A stretch of DNA of 64,000 nucleotides from Exiguobacterium acetylicum DSM 20416 (lineage in GTDB: Bacteria; Bacillota; Bacilli; Exiguobacteriales; Exiguobacteriaceae), in the NCBI RefSeq assembly GCF_000702605.1, contig NZ_JNIR01000001.1, forward strand, positions 176,501 through 240,500. Reading direction: 5' to 3'. A program made the position numbers and the translations under genes. Shown piece after piece: positions 43,593 to 52,315 of the stretch (positions within the stretch are counted from its first letter, which is position 1; the number at the start of each line of letters is the position of its first letter). The notes beneath the pieces are model-generated. The model did no database searches. It was given only the letters and a program-made list of their open reading frames with translations, and was not told the origin of the DNA.

Positions 43593-45842
43593 TTAGAGAG
43601 AACCGTGGAACGTTCGATTAATGACATCGATCTGTTGTTCGCGCGTCAGTTTAATGAAGTTCACGGCATAACCGGATACCCGAATCGTTAACTGCGGATA
43701 TTGTTCTGGATGCTCCATAGCATCGAGTAACGTCTCACGGTCAAAGACGTTGACATTCAAATGGTGTCCTTTTGAAGTCGTACCACCCATATATCCGTCA
43801 AGTAATCCGACCGTATTGCGAATACGTGTGGTCTCATCCTTACCAAGTGCTTTTGGCACGATCGAGAACGTGTAGGAGATACCGTCGAGCGCATGCTCAT
43901 ATGGTAATTTTCCGACAGATGTCAGTGCGGCGACAGCTCCTCTAGTGTCACGTCCGTGCATCGGGTTAGCACCCGGTGCAAATGGTTCACCCGCACGGCG
44001 TCCATCTGGCGTATTTCCTGTCTTTTTACCGTAGACGACGTTTGAAGTGATCGTTAGGACAGACTGTGTCGGAAGCGCATTGCGATACGTTGGATGTTTA
44101 CGGATTTTCTCCATGAACAGCGTCACGAGATCAACTGCCATCTGATCGACCCGTTCATCGTTATTTCCGAACTTCGGAAACTCGCCTTCGATCTTGAAAT
44201 CAACTGCAATCCCATCCGCATCTCGGATCGGACGGACTGTTGCGTAACGGATGGCGGATAGACTGTCAGCGACGACCGATAAACCAGCGATACCGCATGC
44301 CATCGTCCGTAAGATTTCCGGATCGTGTAACGCCATCTCAATCCGTTCGTAACTGTATTTATCATGCATGTAATGGATGACATTCAGTGTGTTAACGTAC
44401 AGTTCTGCGAGCCAATCGAGTTGACGATCATAAGCCGCCATGACGGTTTCGTAATCGAGTACTTCATCAAGCATCAATGGACTTGCGGGGGCGACTTGAA
44501 TTTTGAGCTTCTCGTCCATTCCGCCATTGATTGTATAGAGTAATGCTTTTGCCAGGTTTGCTCGCGCACCGAAGAACTGCATCTGTTTCCCAATCTTCAT
44601 CGCGGAGACACAACAAGCGATGCCGTAATCATCTCCATAAACCGGTAACATCAAATCATCGTTTTCATATTGAATCGAGCTTGAAACGATCGACATCTTC
44701 GCACAGAATTCCTTGAATCCGCGTGGAAGCTGAGTAGACCAGAGAACGGTTAGATTCGGTTCCGGTGCCGGACCAAGTGTCGAGAGTGTGTGTAAGAAGC
44801 GGAATGAACTTTTCGTGACGTTTGATCGCCCATCTTCACTCATTCCACCAATGGATTCCGTTACCCACGTCGGGTCACCCGAGAAGAGATCATTATAGTC
44901 CGGTGTCCGTAAGAATTTGACGATCCGAAGCTTCATGACGAAATGATCGACGAGTTCTTGTGCAGTCTCTTCCGTCAAGCGACCAGCCGCAAGATCACGT
45001 TCGACATAAATATCAAGGAACGTCGAGACTCGACCGAGTGACATGGCTGCCCCGTTTTGCTCCTTGATGGCAGCAAGATAGGCAAGATAGACCCACTGGA
45101 ATGCTTCTTGTGCTGTTTCTGCAGGGCGGGAGAGATCGAAACCATAGCGAGCTCCAAGCTCGGTCAATTCCGTTAATGCGCGCAACTGTTCATTCATCTC
45201 TTCACGGTCGCGAATCATCGATTCAGATAAGAATCCGCCACGTGCCTTTAAATCCTTCTTACGTTCTTCGATCAAGCGTGCCGTTCCGTACAAAGCAACA
45301 CGACGATAGTCACCGATGATCCGTCCGCGACCATAAGCATCAGGTAATCCGGTGATAATGCCGGCTTTACGTGCAGCGCGCATCTCAGGGGTATAGGCAT
45401 CGAAAACCCCTTGGTTATGTGTCTTCCGGTACTCGCTGAAAGTTTTCGTGACGGTCTCGTCTGCTTCAAAGCCATACGCAGCTAGGGCATCATTCACCAT
45501 CCGAATCCCACCGTTCGGATGAATCGAACGTTTAAACGGTTCGTCAGTCTGTAAGCCAACGATTTTTTCAAGTGAGCGATTCAGATACCCTGCATCATGC
45601 GAGAGGATCGTTGATGGTGTTTTAGCATCGACGGCATACACACCACCACGTTGTCGTTCTTCATTCGTCAGCTGTAGAATTTGTTGCCAAAGACGTTCCG
45701 TTGCTTGCGTCGGACCGACTAAAAAGTGATCATCTCCTGTATATTCCGTGCGATTGAGTCGGATGAAGTCTGCGACATCGATCGTCTTTACCCATTCACC
45801 AGACGTAAAGTTCGTCCAAGCACTCGTTTTTTCTAATAACAT
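43593..45842 (-). CDS. pflB: formate C-acetyltransferase (pyruvate formate-lyase)
   Basis: Converts pyruvate and CoA to acetyl-CoA and formate in anaerobic fermentation. The 749-residue glycyl-radical enzyme has the adjacent catalytic cysteines in [13 protein letters not shown] near residue 410 and the radical glycine in [13 protein letters not shown] near the C-terminus. ATG at 45842 follows AAAGGAG. The upstream region has two near-identical Fnr/Rex-like boxes, as expected for a redox-controlled gene. Formate made here can feed the Fhs enzyme at 14.4-16.0 kb. Confidence 0.97.
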   Translation of the reverse strand: MLLEKTSAWTNFTSGEWVKTIDVADFIRLNRTEYTGDDHFLVGPTQATERLWQQILQLTNEERQRGGVYAVDAKTPSTILSHDAGYLNRSLEKIVGLQTDEPFKRSIHPNGGIRMVNDALAAYGFEADETVTKTFSEYRKTHNQGVFDAYTPEMRAARKAGIITGLPDAYGRGRIIGDYRRVALYGTARLIEERKKDLKARGGFLSESMIRDREEMNEQLRALTELTELGARYGFDLSRPAETAQEAFQWVYLAYLAAIKEQNGAAMSLGRVSTFLDIYVERDLAAGRLTEETAQELVDHFVMKLRIVKFLRTPDYNDLFSGDPTWVTESIGGMSEDGRSNVTKSSFRFLHTLSTLGPAPEPNLTVLWSTQLPRGFKEFCAKMSIVSSSIQYENDDLMLPVYGDDYGIACCVSAMKIGKQMQFFGARANLAKALLYTINGGMDEKLKIQVAPASPLMLDEVLDYETVMAAYDRQLDWLAELYVNTLNVIHYMHDKYSYERIEMALHDPEILRTMACGIAGLSVVADSLSAIRYATVRPIRDADGIAVDFKIEGEFPKFGNNDERVDQMAVDLVTLFMEKIRKHPTYRNALPTQSVLTITSNVVYGKKTGNTPDGRRAGEPFAPGANPMHGRDTRGAVAALTSVGKLPYEHALDGISYTFSIVPKALGKDETTRIRNTVGLLDGYMGGTTSKGHHLNVNVFDRETLLDAMEHPEQYPQLTIRVSGYAVNFIKLTREQQIDVINRTFHGSL

Positions 45843-45883
45843 GGATACCACTCCTTTAATATTGAGCTAATCATCAGTTCCTT

Positions 45884-45901
45884 ATGTGAATAGTGTAACA
45901 A
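45884..45901. promoter_or_regulatory. Fnr/Rex-like box 1 upstream of pflB
   Basis: ATGTGAATAGTGTAACAA fits TGTGA-N6-TNACA; it starts about 42 bp before the pflB start codon. Rex (TTGTGAA-N4-TTNACAA) and Fnr sites look alike, so the factor is not settled. Confidence 0.55.
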
Positions 45902-45928
45902 AAGGAAGGGCTGATTCCCTTTACGTTC

Positions 45929-45946
45929 ATGTGAATGTTTTAACAA
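45929..45946. promoter_or_regulatory. Fnr/Rex-like box 2 upstream of pflB
   Basis: ATGTGAATGTTTTAACAA, 45 bp from box 1 and differing from it at four of 18 positions. It matches the Rex form with one mismatch and TGTGA-N6-TNACA exactly. Confidence 0.6.
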
Positions 45947-46181
45947 GTGAACAAACGTTGATATGACGGGCTTTCTTTATTTCTGTATTCATATGAAAAT
46001 AGTTTAAAAAAAACAGTTTTAGATTGCTAATTCAAGGTTTTTTGGAAACTGTATGAGTTGTTTTGAAAAGGATTCACTAGAACAGTTGAAACTGTGAGGA
46101 ATGTCACGCTACGGTGCCTTGTATTTTTAAGACGTATCGTTGACAATGAAAAAGGGAATATAGAACGTGGAGGTGTGCCAA

Positions 46182-46610
46182 ATGGAGTATGTATCATTAA
46201 CACAACAAGGAGAGTATCAGTCAGGAGACTGGGTCTCGCTGAAAATCGGATCGGACGGTTCAACGCGAACGGGAATGATCACGGAATTCGAAAATGATGG
46301 ATTCTGGATTCGGTTTGAAGATGATTTTGATTATGAAGACTTTATCGGCTATGATGAATCGTATTGGATTGCGCTTGTTCGTCGTCCGGTTGACGTAAAA
46401 GCGACGTATGCGAGTCTTGCGGAGTACCCGGCACTCGCTGCAGAATTACAGGATCGTGTCATCCAAGGGTTCGAAATTTTAGAAGAAGAAGCCGGTGAAA
46501 GCGAGATTCGATTCCACATTCGATTGCTCGACGCAGGAAATGAATATACACAGACATTACGGGGATACCGTGATGCATCAGGAGATCATGTCGAATACGT
46601 AACGGCATGA
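46182..46610 (+). CDS. hypothetical acidic protein
   Basis: A 142-residue soluble protein of unknown family. The first half looks like a small beta-barrel (GDWVSLKIGSDGSTRTGMI then GFWIRFEDDFDYEDFIGYDE), the second half is a helix followed by strands. ATG at 46182 has GGAGGTG 6 nt before it; an upstream in-frame GTG/ATG lacks a site. It is 28 nt ahead of the DEAD-box helicase and probably in one operon with it. No catalytic motif is visible. Confidence 0.7.
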   Translation: MEYVSLTQQGEYQSGDWVSLKIGSDGSTRTGMITEFENDGFWIRFEDDFDYEDFIGYDESYWIALVRRPVDVKATYASLAEYPALAAELQDRVIQGFEILEEEAGESEIRFHIRLLDAGNEYTQTLRGYRDASGDHVEYVTA

Positions 46611-46638
46611 TGGAATTAAGAGAGTAGGAGAAATCGTT

Positions 46639-47811
46639 ATGAATTTTACAAAACCATTTTTACAGGAAGCATGGGAACGCGCACGCTTTACGGAGTTGAT
46701 GCCTGTTCAAGAACAAGCGATTCCGTTGTTGCGCGAAGGAAAAGATGTCCTGGCGGAAGCGCCGACAGGAACAGGGAAGACGCTTGCCTATGTCATTCCA
46801 GCTTTAGAAAAGATTGAAGTAGAAGAACCACACGTGCAAGTCGTGATCACGGCACCAACACGGGAACTCGTCATGCAAATTCATCAAGTCATTCAATTGT
46901 TTGCTCAAGGAAGTGGGATCAAATCCGGTGCATTCATTGGTGGAGTTGAATTAAAACGGCAATATGAACGATTGAAGAAAAAACCGCAAATCATCGTCGG
47001 AACACCTGGGCGTCTCGTTGAGTTGATTGATTCGAAGAAGTTGAAGATGCATAAGGTGAAATTGATCGTCTTGGACGAAGCGGATCAAATCTATGAGAGT
47101 GGTATGAGTGACTCGGCGACGCGGATCGCAAACAGTGCACTACGCGATCGACAACTGGCATTCGTCTCAGCTACATTACCGGAACGGACAGCAGAATGGG
47201 GACGGACGCTTGCGAATAATCCTGAGACGATTCGGGTTGAGCGTGCCGTCAGCACACAAGTGACATTTGGTTATTTGGAGACTTCACGTCGTCAGAAGCC
47301 GGAATTGTTACGTCGTCTGGCGAACATGCAAGGATCAAAAGTGCTGACATTCATTAATAACCGCTCCTTCCTCGGACCATTGAATGGCGAGTTGAGTAAA
47401 TTTTCATTGAAATACCGGATTTTAGACGCTGAAAAAGGAAAACGAGAGCGGATGGAGACATTGCGTTCTTATAAAAAAGGAGAGTTTCCGTTACTCGTTA
47501 CGACAGGTCTTGCGGCACGTGGTTTAGATATCGAAGCAGTCACGCATGTCGTCCATTATGATTTACCGGAGTCGCTTGACGATTTCGTACACCGTTCAGG
47601 TCGGACGGGACGTGGAAATGCGAATGGAATGGTACTTGCTCTTGTTACGGATCAAGACTTAAAACACTTAAAAACACTTGCGAAGCAAATGGGCGTCGAG
47701 ATGGAAGCAATGGAAATTTACCGTGGGGAAGTCATTCCAAAACGTGAATTCACAGCACCTCAGACGATTAAACGACCGGCTACTCCTCACCGGAAAGGGC
47801 GATCGAAATGA
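46639..47811 (+). CDS. DEAD-box RNA helicase, YfmL-like
   Basis: ATP-dependent RNA helicase of 390 residues, short for the family. Motifs in order: Q-motif-like ELMPVQEQAI, motif I APTGTGKT (near residue 41-48), PTRELVMQ, TPGRLVE, motif II DEAD (near residue 149), motif III SATLP, and motif VI HRSGRTGRG near residue 318. A short basic C-tail replaces the RNA-binding extension seen in the CshA paralogue at 57.3 kb. B. subtilis YfmL, of similar size, acts in 50S assembly. Overlaps the next gene by ATGA. Confidence 0.9.
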   Translation: MNFTKPFLQEAWERARFTELMPVQEQAIPLLREGKDVLAEAPTGTGKTLAYVIPALEKIEVEEPHVQVVITAPTRELVMQIHQVIQLFAQGSGIKSGAFIGGVELKRQYERLKKKPQIIVGTPGRLVELIDSKKLKMHKVKLIVLDEADQIYESGMSDSATRIANSALRDRQLAFVSATLPERTAEWGRTLANNPETIRVERAVSTQVTFGYLETSRRQKPELLRRLANMQGSKVLTFINNRSFLGPLNGELSKFSLKYRILDAEKGKRERMETLRSYKKGEFPLLVTTGLAARGLDIEAVTHVVHYDLPESLDDFVHRSGRTGRGNANGMVLALVTDQDLKHLKTLAKQMGVEMEAMEIYRGEVIPKREFTAPQTIKRPATPHRKGRSK

Positions 47812-48452
47812 AGAACGATCGAAAAGTAATTCCGTTTCCGACGACGGTTTCTGAAGCGGAAATGAATGCAGCCTTGAAGAAGATGTATCAAGAAGCAGCG
47901 ACAGCACGTAGTACGGATTGGGTCGCTTTCATTGAAGAGATTGCGACGGAGGGACGTTGGTATTTAAAAGATGCTGAATTGTTCCGGGACTTATTCGTAG
48001 ATTGGGCAATCTTCTATGAAACGGATGATCAAGGAAAAACGCCGCATGGTCGTTTTCTTGAGCAGGTCAAAGAAGAGTTATCGCCTAGTCTCTATCGTGC
48101 CTTGCGTGGATTAGCGGACCCGATGCCCTCACTGTTTCAAGTCGAGGCGGATGGTGTCGTTGATTTGATGTCAAAACAGACGTATCAAACAGATTTGTCT
48201 GAGATTGAAGTCGAACCAGGTGATTTGTTGATTGGAAAACTGCTCTACATTTCTGGGAAATGGCGCTTTGCGATTGCCTATATGAAAGTAGCGCGCGCAC
48301 TGGTACCAGAAGTCCTCGCCTTGTTGACAGATTTCGTGGATGAAGTAGGAGAAGACGCGTTGCTTCGCCAGTACCCTGAATTTTGTGCGGAATTGATCGA
48401 CTTACTCCTTGATATCGAAGAAGGCAACATTGCGCCGAGACCAGAAGAATAA
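47808..48452 (+). CDS. hypothetical protein coupled to the helicase gene
   Basis: A 214-residue acidic, largely helical soluble protein starting in an ATGA overlap with the helicase gene, so the two are translated together. It has no recognisable motif: an N-terminal basic segment (MKNDRKVIPFP), then helices rich in Glu/Leu, and a C-terminal acidic helix (ELIDLLLDIEEGN). A role beside the helicase in ribosome or RNA work is guessed only from the coupling. A strong terminator follows. Confidence 0.7.
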   Translation: MKNDRKVIPFPTTVSEAEMNAALKKMYQEAATARSTDWVAFIEEIATEGRWYLKDAELFRDLFVDWAIFYETDDQGKTPHGRFLEQVKEELSPSLYRALRGLADPMPSLFQVEADGVVDLMSKQTYQTDLSEIEVEPGDLLIGKLLYISGKWRFAIAYMKVARALVPEVLALLTDFVDEVGEDALLRQYPEFCAELIDLLLDIEEGNIAPRPEE

Positions 48453-48456
48453 TCGG

Positions 48457-48507
48457 AAAAACCTAGGACACATGACCGACTATGGTCAATGTGTTCTAGG
48501 TTTTTTT
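48457..48507. terminator. bidirectional terminator
   Basis: AAAACCTAGGACACATGACC pairs with GGTCAATGTGTTCTAGGTTTT (one bulge), followed by Ts on both strands. Confidence 0.9.
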
Positions 48508-50295
48508 TCAAGAATCTGCTCGATATAGGGCGACATCGTTTTTATCCCGATGTTTCACGCGATACATGGCAAGGTCGGCTTGCTTTAAGCATGTTTCAAG
48601 ATCAGCCTTATGACACGCGGTCACACCGATGCTTGCAGAAACGAATAAGGATTGTCCTTTATAGACGTAAGGACGTCTTAAAAAGTGTAAGAAGGATTTA
48701 CATTTTCGACGTAAGGACAGTTCATCATCGGCGTGTAAGAGGATCGCGAACTCATCTCCACCAAGTCGATACACCTGTTCTAAAGAATTCGTATGCTCGC
48801 TCAATCGTTTCGCGACCTCGATCAATACGTAATCACCTGCTTCATGACCATACGTATCATTGACTTGCTTAAAACCGTCTAAATCGACTACCGCAAGATA
48901 ATTCATCTCGAGGAGATGGTTCGAAAAATCTCGCTCTAACGAACGACGGTTTCCGATACTTGTCAAGGCGTCATGGTAGGCGTGGTATTCGATACGTTTT
49001 TGCCGGAGCTTTCGTTCAGTGACGTCATGTAAAATCGTGAAACGTCCCATCGAGGTGGTGGCAATTTGAATCGGAATATCAATGATCTCATATCGTCTAT
49101 GTTGTTCATCTTCATACTCATCGATATCTGTCTCAAGTGTTTCTAATAAGTGACGCATCGTACGAGGAATATGTTCAATCGTCATGTCGGGTAAATGAAA
49201 CAGACGTTGGGCAGCTAAATTTGCGTATAGTGCCGTTCCGGATTGATCGAGTCGAATCATCGGATCAGGGTGACCGAGAAAGAGTGGGATGACTTGCTGT
49301 TCGCTATCTTTAATTTGTTGTTTTCGGTGCTCGATGCGTGAAGCGAGTTGTTCATTCCGTTCGTGTAATTGTGCGACGATCAACCCATGCTGACGAGCAA
49401 TCAAGATTTGTCGAATGATTAGTAAAACTAAAATGATAAAGATATCGAGCTTTCCGCCTTCTCGTTCCACCATGTAATGAATAAATAAAGGAACGGCCAG
49501 TAGAGGGAGCCAGGAACGGGGAATGACCGTCGTTCGAGTGGTTCCTTCTTCGATATGATCAATATGCCATAGAATAGCTGCACTTTGCACCAAACGGATC
49601 AAGATCGGGAAAAATAGCAGATAATTCGCTGAGAAGTCCGGGAAATAAACACTTGAGACTTCGTAGATACCGCGAATAAAAATGGATAAAAACAATAAGA
49701 ACAATGCCATCCTTGATACCCAATGGGTTTCTTGGATGAACGTGAAATAGAAGAAAACGAATAAACCGAGTGATGTATTCGTGATGACGATGATGGCATA
49801 AGGAACAGTTTGCAGTCCAGGATTCGTCAATTCATTGAGGACGTGAAACGCGACAAGTCCAATGAAAACGACGATGATCGCGGCATCGACGAAAGCGAGT
49901 ACGTGTTGTCCGAGTGTCCGTTTTGTGATGATTCGGTAAAAAATCGCGTATAAGAATACGTAATGGGATATTGAAAATAAAATTAGGCTATAAATAGATG
50001 GAACTGGAAAGTCTGGATTGAAGAAATGTAATGTCTCAAGAACGGAACCGATACAGGATAAAACCAGTGATCCTAAAGCAATCAGCCAGAATTTTCGTCT
50101 TGGTACGACTAATGCTTGTTCCTTACGATAAGCAGTAAGAATAAAATAAGCAATCAATCCAAGAGAGGCATACTGTAGTACTTGTTCAACGATCCGATTA
50201 GAGATGGAAGGGGTCCATGTGGCAAGGATCATTAGAGTAAAAGAGATGACGAGCATGGCAGGGAACCAACGGATGAAATAGTTCGATTTAAGCAT
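48508..50295 (-). CDS. membrane diguanylate cyclase (7TM-type sensor, PAS, GGDEF)
   Basis: A 595-residue protein: about eight membrane helices in residues 1-290, a short coiled coil (REQILIARQHGLIVAQLHERN region), a PAS-like segment (VIPLFLGHPDPMIRLDQSGTALY) and a C-terminal GGDEF domain with the intact active site RLGGDEFAILL near residue 520 and DLDGFKQVNDTYGHEAGD before it. It should make c-di-GMP. I see no clear RxxD product-inhibition site. It is 10 nt downstream of a paralogue on the same strand. AGGAGGG precedes the ATG. Confidence 0.92.
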   Translation of the reverse strand: MLKSNYFIRWFPAMLVISFTLMILATWTPSISNRIVEQVLQYASLGLIAYFILTAYRKEQALVVPRRKFWLIALGSLVLSCIGSVLETLHFFNPDFPVPSIYSLILFSISHYVFLYAIFYRIITKRTLGQHVLAFVDAAIIVVFIGLVAFHVLNELTNPGLQTVPYAIIVITNTSLGLFVFFYFTFIQETHWVSRMALFLLFLSIFIRGIYEVSSVYFPDFSANYLLFFPILIRLVQSAAILWHIDHIEEGTTRTTVIPRSWLPLLAVPLFIHYMVEREGGKLDIFIILVLLIIRQILIARQHGLIVAQLHERNEQLASRIEHRKQQIKDSEQQVIPLFLGHPDPMIRLDQSGTALYANLAAQRLFHLPDMTIEHIPRTMRHLLETLETDIDEYEDEQHRRYEIIDIPIQIATTSMGRFTILHDVTERKLRQKRIEYHAYHDALTSIGNRRSLERDFSNHLLEMNYLAVVDLDGFKQVNDTYGHEAGDYVLIEVAKRLSEHTNSLEQVYRLGGDEFAILLHADDELSLRRKCKSFLHFLRRPYVYKGQSLFVSASIGVTACHKADLETCLKQADLAMYRVKHRDKNDVALYRADS

Positions 50296-50305
50296 GGACT
50301 CCCTC

Positions 50306-52147
50306 CTAACGTTTAATTTGAGTAGCGAACAAAAAATTGTTTTTTTCGGTCTTCTTAATATGGTACATGGCTTCGTCTGCTCGAATCAATAATTGTTCTG
50401 AGCTTTTACCATTTTCAGGGTATAAGGAAATTCCGATTGATGGTGTGACTTGAAGCGTATGTGTCTGGATATAGAACGGATGATTCAGAACTTCGAGAAC
50501 GTGTTCGGCAAACTGTCGTGTTTCCGAAGCAGATGCTTGAATGAAGATCAAAAACTCATCTCCGCCAAGACGTGCAACGAGATCAGTTGACGTCGTCATC
50601 GATTGAAGACGGATCGCTGTCTCTTGTAACACTAGGTCACCAACATCATGCCCATAAGTGTCATTGATGTGTTTGAAACCGTCCAAATCAATGAATAATA
50701 AGGAGCCGTATTCTAACATCGGAAGAGTCAGATAAAGTTGTTCTTCGAAGTAACGCCGGTTTGGCAAATGCGTGAGCGAATCGTGATACCCCATACGTTC
50801 TAGCCATACTTCCTGTTGATAATCTTCCGTGATATCCGCCAAGATGACGAAATAGCGTTGTTGATCTGGGATATCGATGATTGTCGTATTCAAAAAGCTT
50901 TCCGGATGTTCCTCCGTAACCGGTACATGTAGCAAGTGAGAGGGATAAATCAGCTGCGCTTGTTGAAGCAATGGAATGAGTCGATCGAGTTGTAGCCGTT
51001 GACTCGGTCCGAGCGGTAAATCGCTCCACCCAGCTTCTACAGCAGCTGGATTGACAGATCGAATCTGATACGTAGCATCGATTTCAAGAACAACTTCTGG
51101 ATAAGATAGAAAAAGCGACGTTAGTTCTTTTTCGCGTAACTGTAAGAGTGCTGTCTTTTGATGGACGATGTCTTCTAGATTCGTTTGCAGTGCTGTTGTT
51201 TCCTGTAATAACCGCAGATTTTCCTGATATGAAAAAAGCTGTCGCGTTAAAAATAATAAAAACGTAATGCCGACGGAAAGTAAGAAAAAGGTTTGGGAGA
51301 CAGGGAAGAATGTAATATAGAGAATCAGTACAGATAATAAGATGTAAGACATCAAGGAACGCGTAAGTGTTTCGACCCGAATAAGAGTTGCTTGTTGTTC
51401 ATGACTGATGGGAAGAGCGCGAGTATTCATAAAGGCAAGGATGAAGAGTCCGCTGAGTGGGTATAACGGAAGCAATAAACCAGCTATTCGTGGTTCACCG
51501 TTCAATAACAACGTATAAAAAATAAAGTTCGTCATACCGAGCACGAACGTTCCGAGTACTAGGAAGAGGAAACCCAATCTCGATACGTTTCGCTTTAGAC
51601 CAGAAGCATAAAGTAAGAAAAAGAAAAGCGTCAATAGAATCGTCAAGAAGGCATAGAAGGTCCAACTGATTTGCTCGAGCACCGTTCGTGTATAAGAGGG
51701 GACAAAGCGGAAAATAGCGATGTATCCAGCAATCATCGATACAGTGAACAATGTTAAAGAATCAAGAATCAATAATTTTTGTTTTTGAAACAAAGTTAAA
51801 TCCAACTGTCGAAATAAGAAGATGACCATCATCGTTAAATGAACCGTGTAAGGCAGATCGAGTAAGACGTTCAGGTTAACAGCGTCCCATTGAAAAAGAC
51901 GGCCGATCATATTGAAGAAGTCGCCAAGGAAATACGAAAAAAAGGCGACCGATAACCATTTATATGGAATAGAAGGTTGTTTGAAAGCCTTCGATTGACT
52001 AAGTAGGAAAATGACGAAAGAACCGATCAGACTAATGATCGCTGAAAATTGTAACGAGCGATCTTGTGGCAATAGCCAGAGCAGAGTGTACGTGACGACT
52101 AAGTAGAATGCGACGGTAGGGTAGATGTTTTGAACAATCCGTTTCAC
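50306..52147 (-). CDS. membrane diguanylate cyclase, paralogue of the next gene
   Basis: A 613-residue protein with the same architecture as its neighbour: about eight helices in residues 1-310, coiled coil, PAS-like region (TSLFLSYPEVVLEIDATYQIRSVN) and a GGDEF domain with RLGGDEFLIFI near residue 540 and DLDGFKHINDTYGHDVGD. The start is GTG at 52147 after AAAGGAGG. Both share domain order, size and linker wording, suggesting a tandem duplication followed by divergence of the sensor part. Confidence 0.92.
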   Translation of the reverse strand: MKRIVQNIYPTVAFYLVVTYTLLWLLPQDRSLQFSAIISLIGSFVIFLLSQSKAFKQPSIPYKWLSVAFFSYFLGDFFNMIGRLFQWDAVNLNVLLDLPYTVHLTMMVIFLFRQLDLTLFQKQKLLILDSLTLFTVSMIAGYIAIFRFVPSYTRTVLEQISWTFYAFLTILLTLFFFLLYASGLKRNVSRLGFLFLVLGTFVLGMTNFIFYTLLLNGEPRIAGLLLPLYPLSGLFILAFMNTRALPISHEQQATLIRVETLTRSLMSYILLSVLILYITFFPVSQTFFLLSVGITFLLFLTRQLFSYQENLRLLQETTALQTNLEDIVHQKTALLQLREKELTSLFLSYPEVVLEIDATYQIRSVNPAAVEAGWSDLPLGPSQRLQLDRLIPLLQQAQLIYPSHLLHVPVTEEHPESFLNTTIIDIPDQQRYFVILADITEDYQQEVWLERMGYHDSLTHLPNRRYFEEQLYLTLPMLEYGSLLFIDLDGFKHINDTYGHDVGDLVLQETAIRLQSMTTSTDLVARLGGDEFLIFIQASASETRQFAEHVLEVLNHPFYIQTHTLQVTPSIGISLYPENGKSSEQLLIRADEAMYHIKKTEKNNFLFATQIKR

Positions 52148-52275
52148 CGGAACTCCTCCTTTCGCAAGCCTTTCATGAAAATGAAATATGCTATAACATT
52201 ACCCGATATCTAGCATGAATTCACATTTATTTTCATATTAAAAAAGAAATAAAGAGATGGCTCCCATTTCATGAA

Positions 52276-52312
52276 AAAAGCGGAGTTCTTCTCAGTGAAG
52301 AACTCCGCTTTG
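52276..52312 (-). terminator. terminator after the YfmR-type gene
   Basis: AAGCGGAGTTCTTC pairs with GAAGAACTCCGCTT around TCAGT; a T-run follows on the minus strand. Confidence 0.9.
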
Positions 52313-52315
52313 AAA

